64,000 nucleotides of DNA, taken from positions 66,455,405 through 66,519,404 of the forward strand of contig CM044322.1 of assembly GCA_024291935.2 (NCBI GenBank). The letters are read 5' to 3'. Below the pieces are notes generated by a model. The model was not told the DNA's origin and did not search any database. It worked only from the letters and a program-made list of their open reading frames with translations. Below, in pieces: positions 32,045-42,608 of the stretch. Source of the DNA: Okapia johnstoni (lineage: Eukaryota > Chordata > Mammalia > Artiodactyla > Giraffidae). A program made the position numbers and the translations under genes. The number at the start of each line of letters is the position of its first letter. The stretch's first letter is position 1.

Positions 32045-34256
32045 ATTTTTGTTGTTCAGTCACTAAGTTGTGCCTTACTCCTTGCGACCCCATGAACTGC
32101 AGCACACGAGGTTTCCTTGTCCTTCACTATCTCCCTGATGTTGTTCAAACTCATGTCCTATGAGTCAGTGATGACATCCAACCATCTCATCCTGTCGCCC
32201 CTTCTCCTCTTGCCCTCAACCTTTCCTAGCATCAGCCTTTTCTAAAAAGTCAGCTCTTCTCATCAAGTGGTCAAAATATTGGAGCTTCAGAATCACTTCT
32301 TACAATGAATATTCAGGGTTGATTTCTTTAGGAATGACTGGTTTGATCTCCTTACTGTCCAGGGACTCTCAAGAGTCTTCTCTAGCACCACAGATAAACA
32401 GCATCAATTCTTCGGCATTCAGCATTCTTTATGGTCGAACTCTCACATACATACATGACTACTGGAAAAATCATAGCTTTGAGTATACAGACTTTTGCCA
32501 GCAAAGTGATGTCTCTGCTTTTTAATACACTGTCTAGGTTTATCATAGCTTTTCTTCCAAGGAATAGGTAGGTGTCTTTTAATTTTGTGACTGCAGTCAC
32601 CATCCACAGTGATTTTGGGGCCCAAGAAAATGAAATCTGATGCTGTTTCCAATTTTTCCCCATCTATTTGTCATGAAGTGATAGGGCCAGATGCCATGAT
32701 CTTCGTTTTTTGAATGTTGATTTTTAAGCCAGCTTTCTCACTCTCTACTTTCACTTCAAGAGGCTCTTTAGTTCCTCTTCACTTCCTGCCATTGCTGTGA
32801 TACCATCTGCATATCTGAGGTTGTTGACATTTCTCCCGGCAATCTTGATTTCAGCTTTTGATTCATTCAGTCCAGCATTTTGTATGATGTACTCTGTATA
32901 TAATTTTAAAAAGCAGGGTGACAATATAGAGCCTTGATGTATTCCTTTCCCAATTTTGGACCAGTCTGTTGTTCCATGTCTGGTACTAACTGTTGCTTCT
33001 TGTCCTGCTTATAGGTTTCTCAGGAGGCAGGTAATTTGGTCTCATATTCCCATCTCTTTAAGAATATTCCACATTTTGCTGTTATCCATACAATCAAAGG
33101 CTTTAGTGTAGTCAATGAAGCAGAGTAGATTTTATTTATTTTTTCGAATCCCCTTGCTTTTTCTATGATTCATAATGTGTTGGCAATTTGATCCCTGGCT
33201 CCTCTGAATTTCCTAAATCCAGCTTGTACATCTGGAAGTTCTCAGTTTATGTACTGTTGAAGTCTAGCTTGAAGGATTTTGAGCATTATCTTGCTGGCAT
33301 TTGAAATGAATGCAATTGTATAGTAATTTGAACATTCTTTGGCATTGTCTTTCCTTGGGATTGGAAAGAAAACTGACCTTTTCCAGTCCCATGGCCACTG
33401 CTGAGCTGTACAAATGTGCTGCCATAATGAGTGCAGCACTTTCAGAGCATCATCTTTTAGGATTTGAAATAGTTCAGCTGGAATTCCATCACCTCCGCTA
33501 CTTTTGTTTGTTGTAATGTTTCCTATGGCCCCCTTTAATTCATATTCCAGGATTTCTGGCTCTAGGCGTGTGACCACACCATTGTTGTTATCTGGGTCAT
33601 TAAAACATTTTTTGTACAGTTCTTCTGTGTACTTGTGCCACCTCTTATTAATATCTTCTGATTCTGTTAGGTCCTTGCTGTTTTGTGCTTTATTGTGCCC
33701 ATATTTGCATGAAATATTCCCTTGGTATCTCCAATTTTCTTAAAGTGATTTCTAGTCTTTCCCATTCTATTGTTTCCTCTATTTCTTTGCACTGGTCACT
33801 TAAGAAGGTTTCCTTATCTCTCCTTGCTATTCTCTGGAACTCTGCATTCAGTTTGGTGTATCTTTCCCTTTCTTGTTTGTCTTTGGTTTCTCTTCTTTTC
33901 TCAGCTATTTGTAAGTCCTCTTAGACAACCACTTTGCCTTCTTGCATTTCTTTTTCTTGGGGATGGTTTTGGTCACCACTTCCTGTACAATGTTACAAAC
34001 CCCCATCCATAATTTTTCAAGCACTCTATCTACTAGATCTAGTCACTTTAATTTATTCATCCCTGCACTATATAATTATAAGGAATTTGATTTAGGTCAT
34101 ACCTGAATGGCCTAGTGGTTTTCCACACTTTCTTCAACTTAAGCCTGGATTTTGCAATAAGGAGCTAATGATCTGAGCCACAGTCAGCCCCAGGTCTTAT
34201 TTTTACTGATTATATAGAGCTTCCCCATCTGGGCTGCAAAGAATATAATCAATCTG
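32045..34256 (-). pseudogene. BovB LINE, about 2.2 kb, antisense
   Basis: Antisense BovB covering, in element order, the end of the apurinic-type endonuclease (the complement at about 34,160-34,256 includes the Ser-Asp-His region), the linker, the reverse transcriptase, the C-terminal domain and the 3' end. A reverse-strand frame at 33,242-33,577 (111 codons) reads the early RT with GGDGIPAELFQILKDDALKV and NAKECSNYYTIAFISNASKI. Other frames are broken by stops and shifts, e.g. the C-terminal domain is split between 32,382-32,663 and 32,443-32,652 in different frames. It sits inside one antisense L1. Confidence 0.93.
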
Positions 34257-34985
34257 ATTATATGGGTGATATTTGTCTTTTTTTGTCTTACTTCACTTAG
34301 TATGACAATCTCTAGGTCCATTCATGTTACTTCAAATGGCATTATTTCATTCTTTTTTATAGCCGAGAATATCCCATTGTATGTATACAACACATCTTCT
34401 TTATCCATTCCTCTGCCAATGGACATTTAGTTTGCTTCCATATCTTGACTACTGTAAATAGTGCTGTAATAAAGATTAGGGTCCAGGAATCTTTTCTAAT
34501 TGTAGTTTTCTCCAGATACATGCCCAGGAATAGGTCTACTGGATAATATGAATTCTATTTTTAGTATTTTAAGAAACCTCCATATTTTTTTCCAGAATAG
34601 TTGCATCAATTTGCATTCACACCAAAAGTGTAAGAGGATTTCCTTTTTCCACACCCTCTCTGGCATATACTGTTTGTAGACATTTTGATGATGGCCATTC
34701 TGACGGGAGTAGGATATTTCATTGTAATTTTGATTTGCATTCCTCTGATAATTAGTGATGTTGAGCATCTTTTCATGTGCCTTTTAGCCATTTGTATGTC
34801 TTTTTTGGAGAAGTGACTATTTAGATCTACTGCCCATTTTTGATCTTGGTTGTTTAGTTTTTTAATATAGAATTGCTTGAGCTCTTTATATATTTTAGAG
34901 ATTAATCTCATGTCAGTTACTTCATTTACAAATATTTTCACACATTCTGTAGATTGTGTTTTTGTTTTATTTATGGTTTTGACAA
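34257..34985 (-). mobile_element. L1 continuation, antisense ORF2 C-terminal region
   Basis: 'gtatgacaatctctaggtcc', 'ctttatccattcctctgcca', 'gatgttgagcatcttttcat', ending near 'tttatttatggttttgacaa'. Reverse-strand frames at 34,496-34,941 read degenerate ORF2 C-terminal text in two frames. Confidence 0.88.
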
Positions 34986-35440
34986 GGTTTCAAGTCATAA
35001 GGATGATAAGAAAGAAAGCTAAATTTGGGATCTACTTTAGAAGTTGCAGACAATCGTGATAAGTTTTTAGGGAGTTCTATAGCTGCATGTCATTCAAAAG
35101 GTATTTATCTAGAGCCTATATTGTGCTGTCTAGATCAAAACACTAGCCATATGTAGTCTGCCATAACTTTCTGGGCACTTTTCCAAGTTGGTAGTGTTAT
35201 AATAGGTTTTAATCAGAACTACAGAAGGGGAAGTCAGGGAGCATGGCTTCCAACACTGAAGTAAATGAAATGTGAAAGAAGACTCTAAAGAGTCTTAAGG
35301 GAGATTGTCTCTCCTAGAACTGGCTATGATCCAGTTAAGGGAAGGAAACAATTAGGCAATGCTTTTAGATAGCGTTAACGATGTAGGAATGGTATTGATT
35401 ACAAAGAGGAGTCCAAAATTACACAATCAAATGTTTGACA

Positions 35441-35749
35441 GATAGAAGTGGAGTTTGACCTAAGATGAGAAATACAGAATGTTAGGAATGAAGAGACAGA
35501 GGCTACATAAAGAAGGAATCCAGAGCTCAAAAATAGAAAAGGAATATGAATAGTTTGACACAAATTGTACTTATATTCCCATTAGTGTTTTGAGCTTTGG
35601 ATTCATTCTTTATATATCCTCTGTCTCTTCATTCCTGCATGCGTGCTAAGTCACTTCAGTTATATCCAACTCTTTGCGACCCTACGGGCTGTAGACCTCA
35701 TTCCTAACATCCTGTATTTCTCACCTTAGTTCAAATCCCACTTCTGATA
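35441..35749. repeat. Inverted repeat, arms about 110 bp, spacer about 18 bp
   Basis: Left arm 35,441-35,551; right arm 35,570-35,749 once a SINE fragment (35,637-35,697) and its TSD copy are removed. Reverse complement of the right arm reads 'gtgagaaatacaggatgtta' against left-arm 'atgagaaatacagaatgtta', then 'agacagaggatatataaaga' against 'agacagaggctacataaaga', then 'gaatccaaagctcaaaa' against 'gaatccagagctcaaaa'. Identity by eye is about 85%. Confidence 0.9.
35637..35697 (-). mobile_element. Short BovA-type SINE fragment, antisense
   Basis: 'gctaagtcacttcagttata' and 'ctctttgcgaccctacgggc' are antisense BovA text. Only 61 bp, flanked by an exact 8-bp TSD 'tcattcct' (35,629-35,636 and 35,698-35,705). 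The left arm of the inverted repeat shows the same site uninterrupted. Confidence 0.88.
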
Positions 35750-35760
35750 ACTATGACCAT

Positions 35761-37090
35761 TAAATGTATGCAATTTATTACAAGAATAAAAGTGAATGGA
35801 CATTTCTGAGGATGGTATATGGGCATTGTCGGCTCCCAGGCAGATCTCAATTCTTTTTAGTGATTGATTTTCTGCAGTTAGAACCAAAATACCCAGTACT
35901 GGCTATCACTGGAGTCAAAGAAATACAGAATGCTTTTTGGTATGGAAGAATGCAGTATATGCCTTCATTACTTTGAAGTAACTTTTTTTCCCCCCTCTTT
36001 TAGGCCCATAAAAGCAAATGTGATTATCCTGCAGATTTTACTAAAATTATGAACATTCCAACTCTTGCATTAGAAAATAATAATTACTAAAGAATGATCA
36101 CACTTCCTGGCTTCAACATAGCCAGAGTACTTTGTTGAGGTAGCTTTGAAAAGTGATGATCTCATGGTCTCCTGTCACTTGGTATCCATCTTCCTCAATG
36201 CTGAGAGAAATTAAAATAGATTCAAAAGCATTAAAGTTAGTATTTTCCTGTAACATATGTACTGCCGTGTATGCAAGGTCATGGTCTTCTTGGGTCCATG
36301 CTAAACTTTATAAAGTCAAAGAAAACAGCAAATAATGTATGCAAGAGCCTCTTCTCTAAATCTTATATGAGTGAAAATCATTTGCAAAACACAAAGAATA
36401 ATCTGTACCATCAAACCATTTTCCATGCCCTTGATTTGATAGCTTCTGACAATACTGAATTATCTCATGAGTTTTCAGTATACAAGTTCAATGATCATTA
36501 TCTATGTTTATCATTAGCCTGTTGATATCTTTTACTTCAAAGAGTCTCAGCCTATAGGTTATTTGCCAATATATCATAGATTTCCATCCTTAGTGTTTAT
36601 ACCTTTTTTTACTAGGTGCAATAAATTAGTTGTATTGTTTTATTCACACATGACTGCATTGCAATTCAAAGACCTTGGCAGCATTTTAGAATTACTATCA
36701 AATCATTGTAGGACCAGATATTCATTGCCTTACTTCTTAAACTGCCACTAAGCCATAGCAAGAAGATAGGAGCACACACATAAACACATTTATTGATTTG
36801 CATATATATAAACTTATTTCATGTTAACTAGGTGTGGATGTGGCAAGTGGTGGACTAGCATTGCAGACTAAGAGTTTTAAGCAGAAATAAAAGTAAACAA
36901 ATATTATAGCCAAACTTTTACAATTAAAACTTTGTAAATAGATACAGACAGTGGGAATTTAGGAGAAATATTCTATGGTCCTTAAAAACAAATAAACAAA
37001 CAAACAAACAAAAACTGAATGACAGGAGACCATAGGTTATTATTTCTTAGAGATACTTCCGCAAAATACTCTGCCAATGTTGACACTTCA
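35761..37090. other. Unique AT-rich sequence
   Basis: No gene recognised. Open frames of 60-84 codons (for example 36,271-36,525) lack known motifs. An AAAC-type tandem run lies at 36,987-37,013. Confidence 0.5.
36987..37013. repeat. (AAAC)n short tandem repeat
   Basis: 'aaacaaataaacaaacaaac' and following unit. Confidence 0.9.
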
Positions 37091-37672
37091 GTTAAAGTTC
37101 TGTAAATGTCTTTTGCTGATGATCTATTTTTAATGCTAAGTTTTGAGAATTTTCAAATATTTTCTAGATACTTGCTCCTTGTTGGACAAGGGGCTTGTAA
37201 ACATTTTTGTTCACTCTGGATCTTGTTTCCTCCATTCTTAAAAGGGTCTTTCATGAAGGAGGAGTTTTTCATTTTGATGGCATTCAATATATCAAATTTT
37301 CTTTTTATGGGTCATATTTTTGGTATCATATCTAAGAACTCTTTTTCTAATCATAAATCCCCAAGACTGTAGACTGATCTCTCTTTTTTCTTAAATGTTT
37401 TAGATGTTTGCATTTTACTTTTATGCCCACTATCCATTTTGAGATACTTCTTGTGTAAATCACTAGGTTGGGGTTGACATTTGTTGTTTATCTGTGGATG
37501 TCCACTTGCTCCAGCTCCATTTGCTGAAGACTCCACTTCATCCATTGAATTGCTCTTTGTTGAAAGTCAGGTGGGCTTTTTGAGTGGTTCTCTTTCTGGG
37601 CTCACTAATCTGTTCCACAGGTTTTCTGTCTATTCCTCTGTCCAAACCACACTTTCTAAATATGGAAAATTC
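37091..37672 (-). mobile_element. Old L1 3' region, antisense
   Basis: Block order fits old antisense L1: 'tagatacttgctccttgttg', 'tatctaagaactctttttct', 'cactatccattttgagatac', 'tgtggatgtccacttgctcc', 'ccatttgctgaagactcc', 'ccattgaattgctctttgtt'. Confidence 0.8.
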
Positions 37673-37839
37673 TAAAGTGAATGTGTTGAATATGTAGATG
37701 AATGGATGGTCAAATGGATGGCTGTATAGAAGGATAAATGAATAGATGTAAATGTTCAGTGGCTTTCTAGGGTTTTTAAGATCATCTCTAAACTTCTGAC
37801 TATAGCTTACAGATTCTTATATTATTCTGCACTTATTTT
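37673..37839. repeat. Low-complexity ATGG/ATGA-rich stretch and unrecognised sequence
   Basis: 37,695-37,755 has imperfect 'gatgaatggatgg' units; the rest is unrecognised. Confidence 0.55.
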
Positions 37840-38170
37840 TCACCTTTCCCCCTCACATCCCTACTCTGGTACTCCAATTCCCAGATAAAATAACATTTCA
37901 CTTTTCTTCACTATCTTAAATATTTCTCTCTGCTATCTCTCTCTGTAATGTTCTGTCTGCAGATTAACTTGATTCCATTCATACTTATGGTCCCCACTTA
38001 GAAATCAGTTCCTTCACAAACCCGATGTACCCAACATTTAGGTTGTATACGTTTGTGTACACCTATGACACACTAACCTGCTCCATTCACAGAATTTATC
38101 ACAGTGTAAAAGCAAGTAAAAATACCTGTTTATTCTCTGTATTTTATCGTGGGAAGAGTGTCCTCTATGA
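37840..38170 (+). mobile_element. L2-like 3' fragment
   Basis: 'cagttccttcacaaacccga', 'gaatttatcacagtgtaaaa', and 'cctgtttattctctgtattt' follow the general order of the L2 3' end. Strongly diverged. Confidence 0.5.
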
Positions 38171-39412
38171 GCTCTCACAGATAGAATATACGGCCTTGAC
38201 TGCTTTCTATCCAAGCCATTTCTTGGAGTTTGCAAAGAACCTTGAGGAAGGAAGTAATGTCTCTTTCTAGAGCGAAGAGCAGTTCACATACTGCTTAGTA
38301 ATGAAAGACAGAGTATTCCAAGCTCAGCAATTTTCTCCTGTAATATAGCCCACTGAGTGTGCAGACATCCATCATGTCCACACAGGGCACAAATGGTACC
38401 AGTGCAGATGTGACAGTCATGGTGCTTCCTTTCTCCTTAGTAACAAAGTCATCTGACTCTCACCCATGAGTTTTGGGTCTTCTGCTGCCACCGATGACAC
38501 AGCAAGAGGCTAACTCAATGCCTTTTGTGTGTGATAAAATCAAAATTCACAATCGACACAATACTAAACTCTAAATCAAATTCAAAAGTAATTTCAAACA
38601 TTCGATCATTGGGACATAGATACATAGTCTTCATTTAATTAATGATTTAATAATTAGTGTGTAAAATAATTGGGAAACTATTATTACATGTCCTAAATAT
38701 ACTTGATAAAGTTAGGAAAGGTCCTTAATCTTACAGAGCTTGCCTGCTGCCCAGACACCTCGATAGCTTCATCTCCTCCATCTGCTACATCTCCTTGTTT
38801 GGGCCTTTCTCCCCAGTCCTTGATAAATCAGCTCTAATCACTGCAGCTTTTATTCTACCACTTCATGTTAGGTTCTCATTATGTTTCCAATTACTATCTT
38901 ACTAGACTTTTTCTGACTAGACTATCTGCTCATTGTGGCTCTACATACAACTCCATCCACAGGTTCCCTCCTAGAGTCATTTTCTTAAAATTAAAGCTTG
39001 TCTGTGTCTACTGACAGAGGATAACATCCAAAGAAACACTATGATTTGGATCTGACCACTTTTATGCCTCAAGTGATGGCTATAATTTTGATGAAAAATG
39101 ACGGGAAGACATCAGCAGATAATACACGAAAGTGAGAGTTCCCTTACTGTAATAATATTGATAATTGATAACAGTAGTCATATCTAACATATCTTGTTTA
39201 GTCTGCATAATTTCTGTTCTAAGCATTTTTAATGATTAAGATATTTATATCTTAAAATCATTCTGCACATTAGTATTTGTAGAAGTGGTGGTGGTGATAG
39301 TAATTGTATTTCCTAGAGGAAAAATACTGAGAAGCAATGCAATTTATATGGGTAAAAGGTTACATTGTTCAGTAGACACAGTGTATTCTTTGTTGGAGGC
39401 TAATTTTCGAAT
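38171..39412. other. Unique sequence with a probable L2 remnant
   Basis: 38,860-39,080 resembles L2 ('gtcattttcttaaaattaaa', 'gaggataacatccaaagaaa'). The remainder is unrecognised and has no credible open frame. Confidence 0.4.
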
Positions 39413-39918
39413 GTGGTCCCCTGGAGAAGGTCATGGCAAACCACGTCAGTATTCTTGCCTTGAGAACACCATGAACAGTATGAAAGGCAAAAAGGTAGGA
39501 CACTGAAAGATGAACTTCCCAGGTTAGTAAGTGCCCAGTATGCTACTGGAGATCAGTGGAGAAATAACTCCAGAAAGAATGATAGGATGGAGCCAAAGCA
39601 AAAACGATACCCAGGCTGTGCATGTAACTGGTAATAGAAGCGAAGTCCGATGCTGTAAAGAGCAATATTGCATAGGAACCTTGAATGTTAGATCCATGAA
39701 TTGAGGCAAATTGGAAGTGGTCAAACAGGAGATGGCAAGAGTGAACATCAACAGTCTAGGAATCAGCTAACTAAGATGGACTGGAATGGTGAATTTAACT
39801 CAGATGACCATTATAGCTACTACTGTGGGCAAGAATCCCTTAGAAGAAATGGAGTAGCCATCATGGTCAACAAGAGAGTTGAAAGGCAGTACTTGGATGC
39901 AATCTCAAAAACGATAGA

Positions 39919-40629
39919 ATGATCTCTGTTCATTTCCAAGACAAACCATTCAATATCACAGTAATCCAAGTCTATGCCCTGACCAGTAAGGCCAAAGAAG
40001 CTGAAGTTGAACAGTTCTATGAAGACCTACAAGACCTGTTAGAACTAACACCCAAAAAAGATGTCCTTTTCATTATAGGGGACAGGAATGCAAAAGTAAA
40101 AAGTCAGGAAACACCTGGCGTAACAGGCAAATTTGGCCGTGGAGTACAGAATGAAACAGGGCAGAGTCTAATAGAGTTTTGCCACGAGAACGCACTGGTC
40201 ATAACAAACACCCTCTTCCAACAACACAAGAGAAGACTCTACATATGGACATCATCAGATGGTCAACACCGATATCAGATTGATTATATTCTTTGCAGCC
40301 AAAGGTGGAGAAGCTCTATACAGTCAACAAAAACAAGACAGGGAACAGACTATGGCTCAGATCATGAACTGCTTATTGCCAAATTCAGACTTAAATTGAA
40401 GAAAGTAGGGAAAACCGCTAGTCCATTTAGGTATGACCTAGGTCAAATCGCTTATGAGTATACAGTAGAAGTGACAAATAGATTTAAGGGACTAGATCTG
40501 ATAGACAGAATGCCTGATGAACTATGGACAGAGGTTCGTGACATTGTACAGAAACAGGGATCAAGAACATCCCCATGGAAAAGAAATGCAAAAAAGCAAA
40601 ATGGCTGTCTGAGAAGGCCTTACAGATAG
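39919..40629 (+). pseudogene. BovB ORF segment: apurinic-type endonuclease
   Basis: A 236-codon frame from the BovB polyprotein. BovB encodes one polyprotein with an APE-type endonuclease that nicks target DNA and a reverse transcriptase that copies the element's RNA at the nick. Here the endonuclease keeps its late motifs: Gly-Asp-Arg-Asn at residues 54-57 (Asp55 and Asn57 match the family's catalytic pair), Ile-Asp-Tyr-Ile-Leu at 121-125, and Ser-Asp-His at 147-149. The first ATG at 39,919 is internal, not the real start: the N-terminal part lies in another frame (39,701-39,922) with a stop at 39,770 between. After residue about 200 the frame diverges from the family and ends, the true continuation being in the next frame (40,575 on). 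It is a pseudogene segment. Confidence 0.9.
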
Positions 40630-41249
40630 CTGGGAAGAGAAGAGAAGCAAAAAGCAAAGGAGAAAAGGAAAGATATTCCCATCTGAATGTAGAGTTCCAA
40701 AGAATAGCAAGGAGAGATAAGAAAGCCTTCCTCAGCGATAAGTGCAAAGAAATAGAGGAAAACAACCAACTGGGAAAGACTAGAGATCTCTTCAAGAAAA
40801 TTAGAGATACCAAAGGAACACTTCATGCAAAGATAGGCTCGATTAAGAATAGAAATGGTATGGACCTAACAGAAGCAGAAGATATTAAGAAGAGGTGGCA
40901 AGAATACACAGAAGAACTGTACAAAAAAGATCTTCACAACCCAGATAATCACGATGGTGTGATCACTCACCTAGAGCCAGACATCCTGGAATGTGAAGTC
41001 AAGTGGGCCTTAGAAAGCATCACTACGAACAAAGCTAGTGGAGGTGATGGAATTCCAGTTGAGCTATTTCAAATTCTGAAAGATGATGCTGTGAAAGTGC
41101 TGCACTCGATATGCCAGCAAATTTGGAAAACTCAGCAGTGGCCACAGGACTGGAAGAGGTCAGTTTTCATTCCATCCCAAAGAAAAGCAATGCCAAAGAA
41201 TGCTCAAACTACTGCACAATTGCACTCATCTCCCATGCTAGTAAAGTAA
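40575..41249 (+). pseudogene. BovB ORF segment: linker and RT N-terminal
   Basis: A 224-codon frame continuing the polyprotein after a frameshift near 40,600. It starts with a Lys/Arg-rich linker (KCKKAKWLSEKALQIAGKRR at residues 4-23) and passes into the RT N-terminal region (GGDGIPVELFQILKDDAVKV near residue 157-176, then the KRSVFIPSQRKAMPK block). Another frameshift near 41,190 puts the continuation (KSNAKECSNYCTIALISHAS) in a third frame, which ends at a TAA at 41,345, just after the GFRKGRGT motif. It is well preserved but not translatable as a whole. Confidence 0.9.
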
Positions 41250-41399
41250 TGCTCAAAATTCTCCAAGCCAGGCTTCAGCAATACATGAACCGTGAGCTTA
41301 CAGATGTTCAAGCTGGTTTTAGAAAAGGCAGAGGGACCACAGATTAAATTGCCAATATCTGCTGGATCATCGAAAAAGCAAGAGAGTTCCAGAAAAACA

Positions 41400-41927
41400 T
41401 CTATTTCTGCTTTATTGACATGCCAAAGCCTTTAACTGTGTGGATCACAATAAACTGTGGAAAATCCTGAAAGAGATGGGAATACCAGACCATCTGACCT
41501 GTCTCTTGAGAAATCTGTATGCAGGTCAGGAAGCAACAGTTAGACTGGACGTGGAACAACAGACTGGTTCCAAATAGGAAAAGGAGTACGTCAAGGCTGT
41601 ATATTGTCACCCTGCTTATTTAACTTATATGCAGAGTACATCATGAGAAACGCTGGGCTGGAAGAAACACAAGCTGGAATCAAGATTGCCAGGAGAAATA
41701 TCAATAACCTCAGATATGCAGATGACACCACCCTTATGGCAGAAAGCGAAGAAGAACTAAAGAGCCTCTTGATGAGAGTGAAAGAGGAGAGTGAAAAAGT
41801 TGGCTTAAAGCTCAACGTTCAGAAAACTAAGATCATGACATCTGGTCCCATCACTTCATGGGAAATAGATGGGGACAGTGGAAATGGTGTCAGACTTTAT
41901 TTTGGGGGGCTCCAAAATCACTGCTGA
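41400..41927 (+). pseudogene. BovB ORF segment: RT palm with YADD
   Basis: RT catalytic region. The first catalytic block is frameshifted at about 41,410-41,440 (the nucleotides still spell the Phe-Ile-Asp region, but the reading frame slips). The template-contact block GVRQGCILSPCL is readable at 41,586-41,621, and the 107-codon frame from 41,604 carries the catalytic Tyr-Ala-Asp-Asp box at residues 38-41. The frame is lost at about 41,876 where a shift turns the IDGETVETV-type block into two frames (41,604-41,927 and 41,869-42,189). The C-terminal domain then reads to 42,189 and ends at a TAA. Confidence 0.9.
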
Positions 41928-42336
41928 TGGTGATTGCAGTCATGAAATTAAAAGACGCTTGCTCCTTGGAAGGAAGTTTATGGCCAATCTTGATAGCATA
42001 TTTAAAAGCAGAGACATTACTTTGCCAACAAAAGTCCGTCTAGTCAAGGCTATGGTTTTTCCAGTGGTCATGTATGGATGTGTGAGTTGGATGGTGAAGA
42101 AAGCTAAGCACCGCAGAATTGATGCTTTTGAACTGTGGTGTTGGAGAAGACTCTTGAGAGTCCCTTGTACTGCAAGGGGATCCAAATAATCCATCCTAAA
42201 AGAGATCAATCCTGGGTGTTCATTGGAAGGACTGATGTTGAAGCTGAAACTCCAATGCTTTCGCCACCTCATGCGAAGAGTTGACTCATTGGAAAAGACT
42301 CTAATGCTGGGTAGGATTGGGGGCAGGAGAAGAAGT

Positions 42337-42530
42337 TTAGCTTCCATTATAGCTCAGATGGTAATGAGTCTGCCTGCGATGCAGAAGACCCAGGTTCGAT
42401 CCCTGGGTCAGGAATATCTCCTAGAGAAGGGTATGGGATCCCACTCCATTATTCTTGTTTGGAGAATCCCATGGACAAAGGAGCCAGGCAGGCTACAGTT
42501 TATGGGGTTACAAAGAGTCGAACACAATTG
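42337..42530 (+). mobile_element. Bov-tA SINE with tRNA-like head fused to BovB
   Basis: Head 'tatagctcagatggtaatga' keeps an A-box-like motif and 'ggttcgatccctgg' matches the pol III B-box consensus. It directly follows BovB sequence at about 42,336, with no intervening BovB 3' end, and ends 'aagagtcgaacacaattgaa'. It either inserted with loss of the BovB tail or was joined by template switching. Confidence 0.92.
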
Positions 42531-42579
42531 AACATGCATGCATCATGCATGCCTATTTTTCTTGTTTTACTATAGAATC

Positions 42580-42608
42580 TGGTCTGTTTATTTATTTATT
42601 TATTTATT
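42580..42608. repeat. (TTTA)n short tandem repeat
   Basis: About seven TTTA units; likely derived from the A-rich end of an inserted element. Confidence 0.9.

Larger units (their letters stand above)
34986..35760. mobile_element. MaLR-type sequence with an inverted repeat
   Basis: Continues the MaLR-type text ('agaaagctaaatttgggatc', 'tccaagttggtagtgttata', 'catggcttccaacactgaag'). 35,441-35,551 and 35,570-35,749 are inverted copies of one another (see that entry). No coding capacity. Confidence 0.5.
39413..42336 (+). mobile_element. Near full-length BovB (RTE-clade) LINE
   Basis: Longest BovB in the window, about 2.92 kb in sense orientation. Order: 5' leader (39,413-39,650), endonuclease N-terminal part (39,650-39,922, shifted), endonuclease (39,919-40,500), linker and RT N-terminal (40,575-41,347), RT palm (41,400-41,930) and part of the C-terminal domain (to about 42,325). 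The last 150 or so bp of the normal 3' end are absent: at about 42,330 the sequence switches to a Bov-tA SINE. The coding frame is broken by at least four shifts or stops, so it cannot be autonomous. Full-length BovB is about 3.2 kb, so this is close to complete at the 5' side. Confidence 0.93.

Noticed and set aside
33504..34012. Overlapping Ser/Leu-rich forward frames of 79-80 codons
   Set aside because: They are antisense shadows of the BovB linker and RT N-terminal region.
39919..40629. A domesticated BovB endonuclease gene
   Set aside because: The frame lacks the true N-terminal part and enters a frameshift at its end; flanking frames continue the decayed polyprotein.
42337..42530. tRNA-Glu gene
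   Set aside because: The B-box is good, but the 3' half of the acceptor stem is missing and the sequence runs on into a Bov-tA body.
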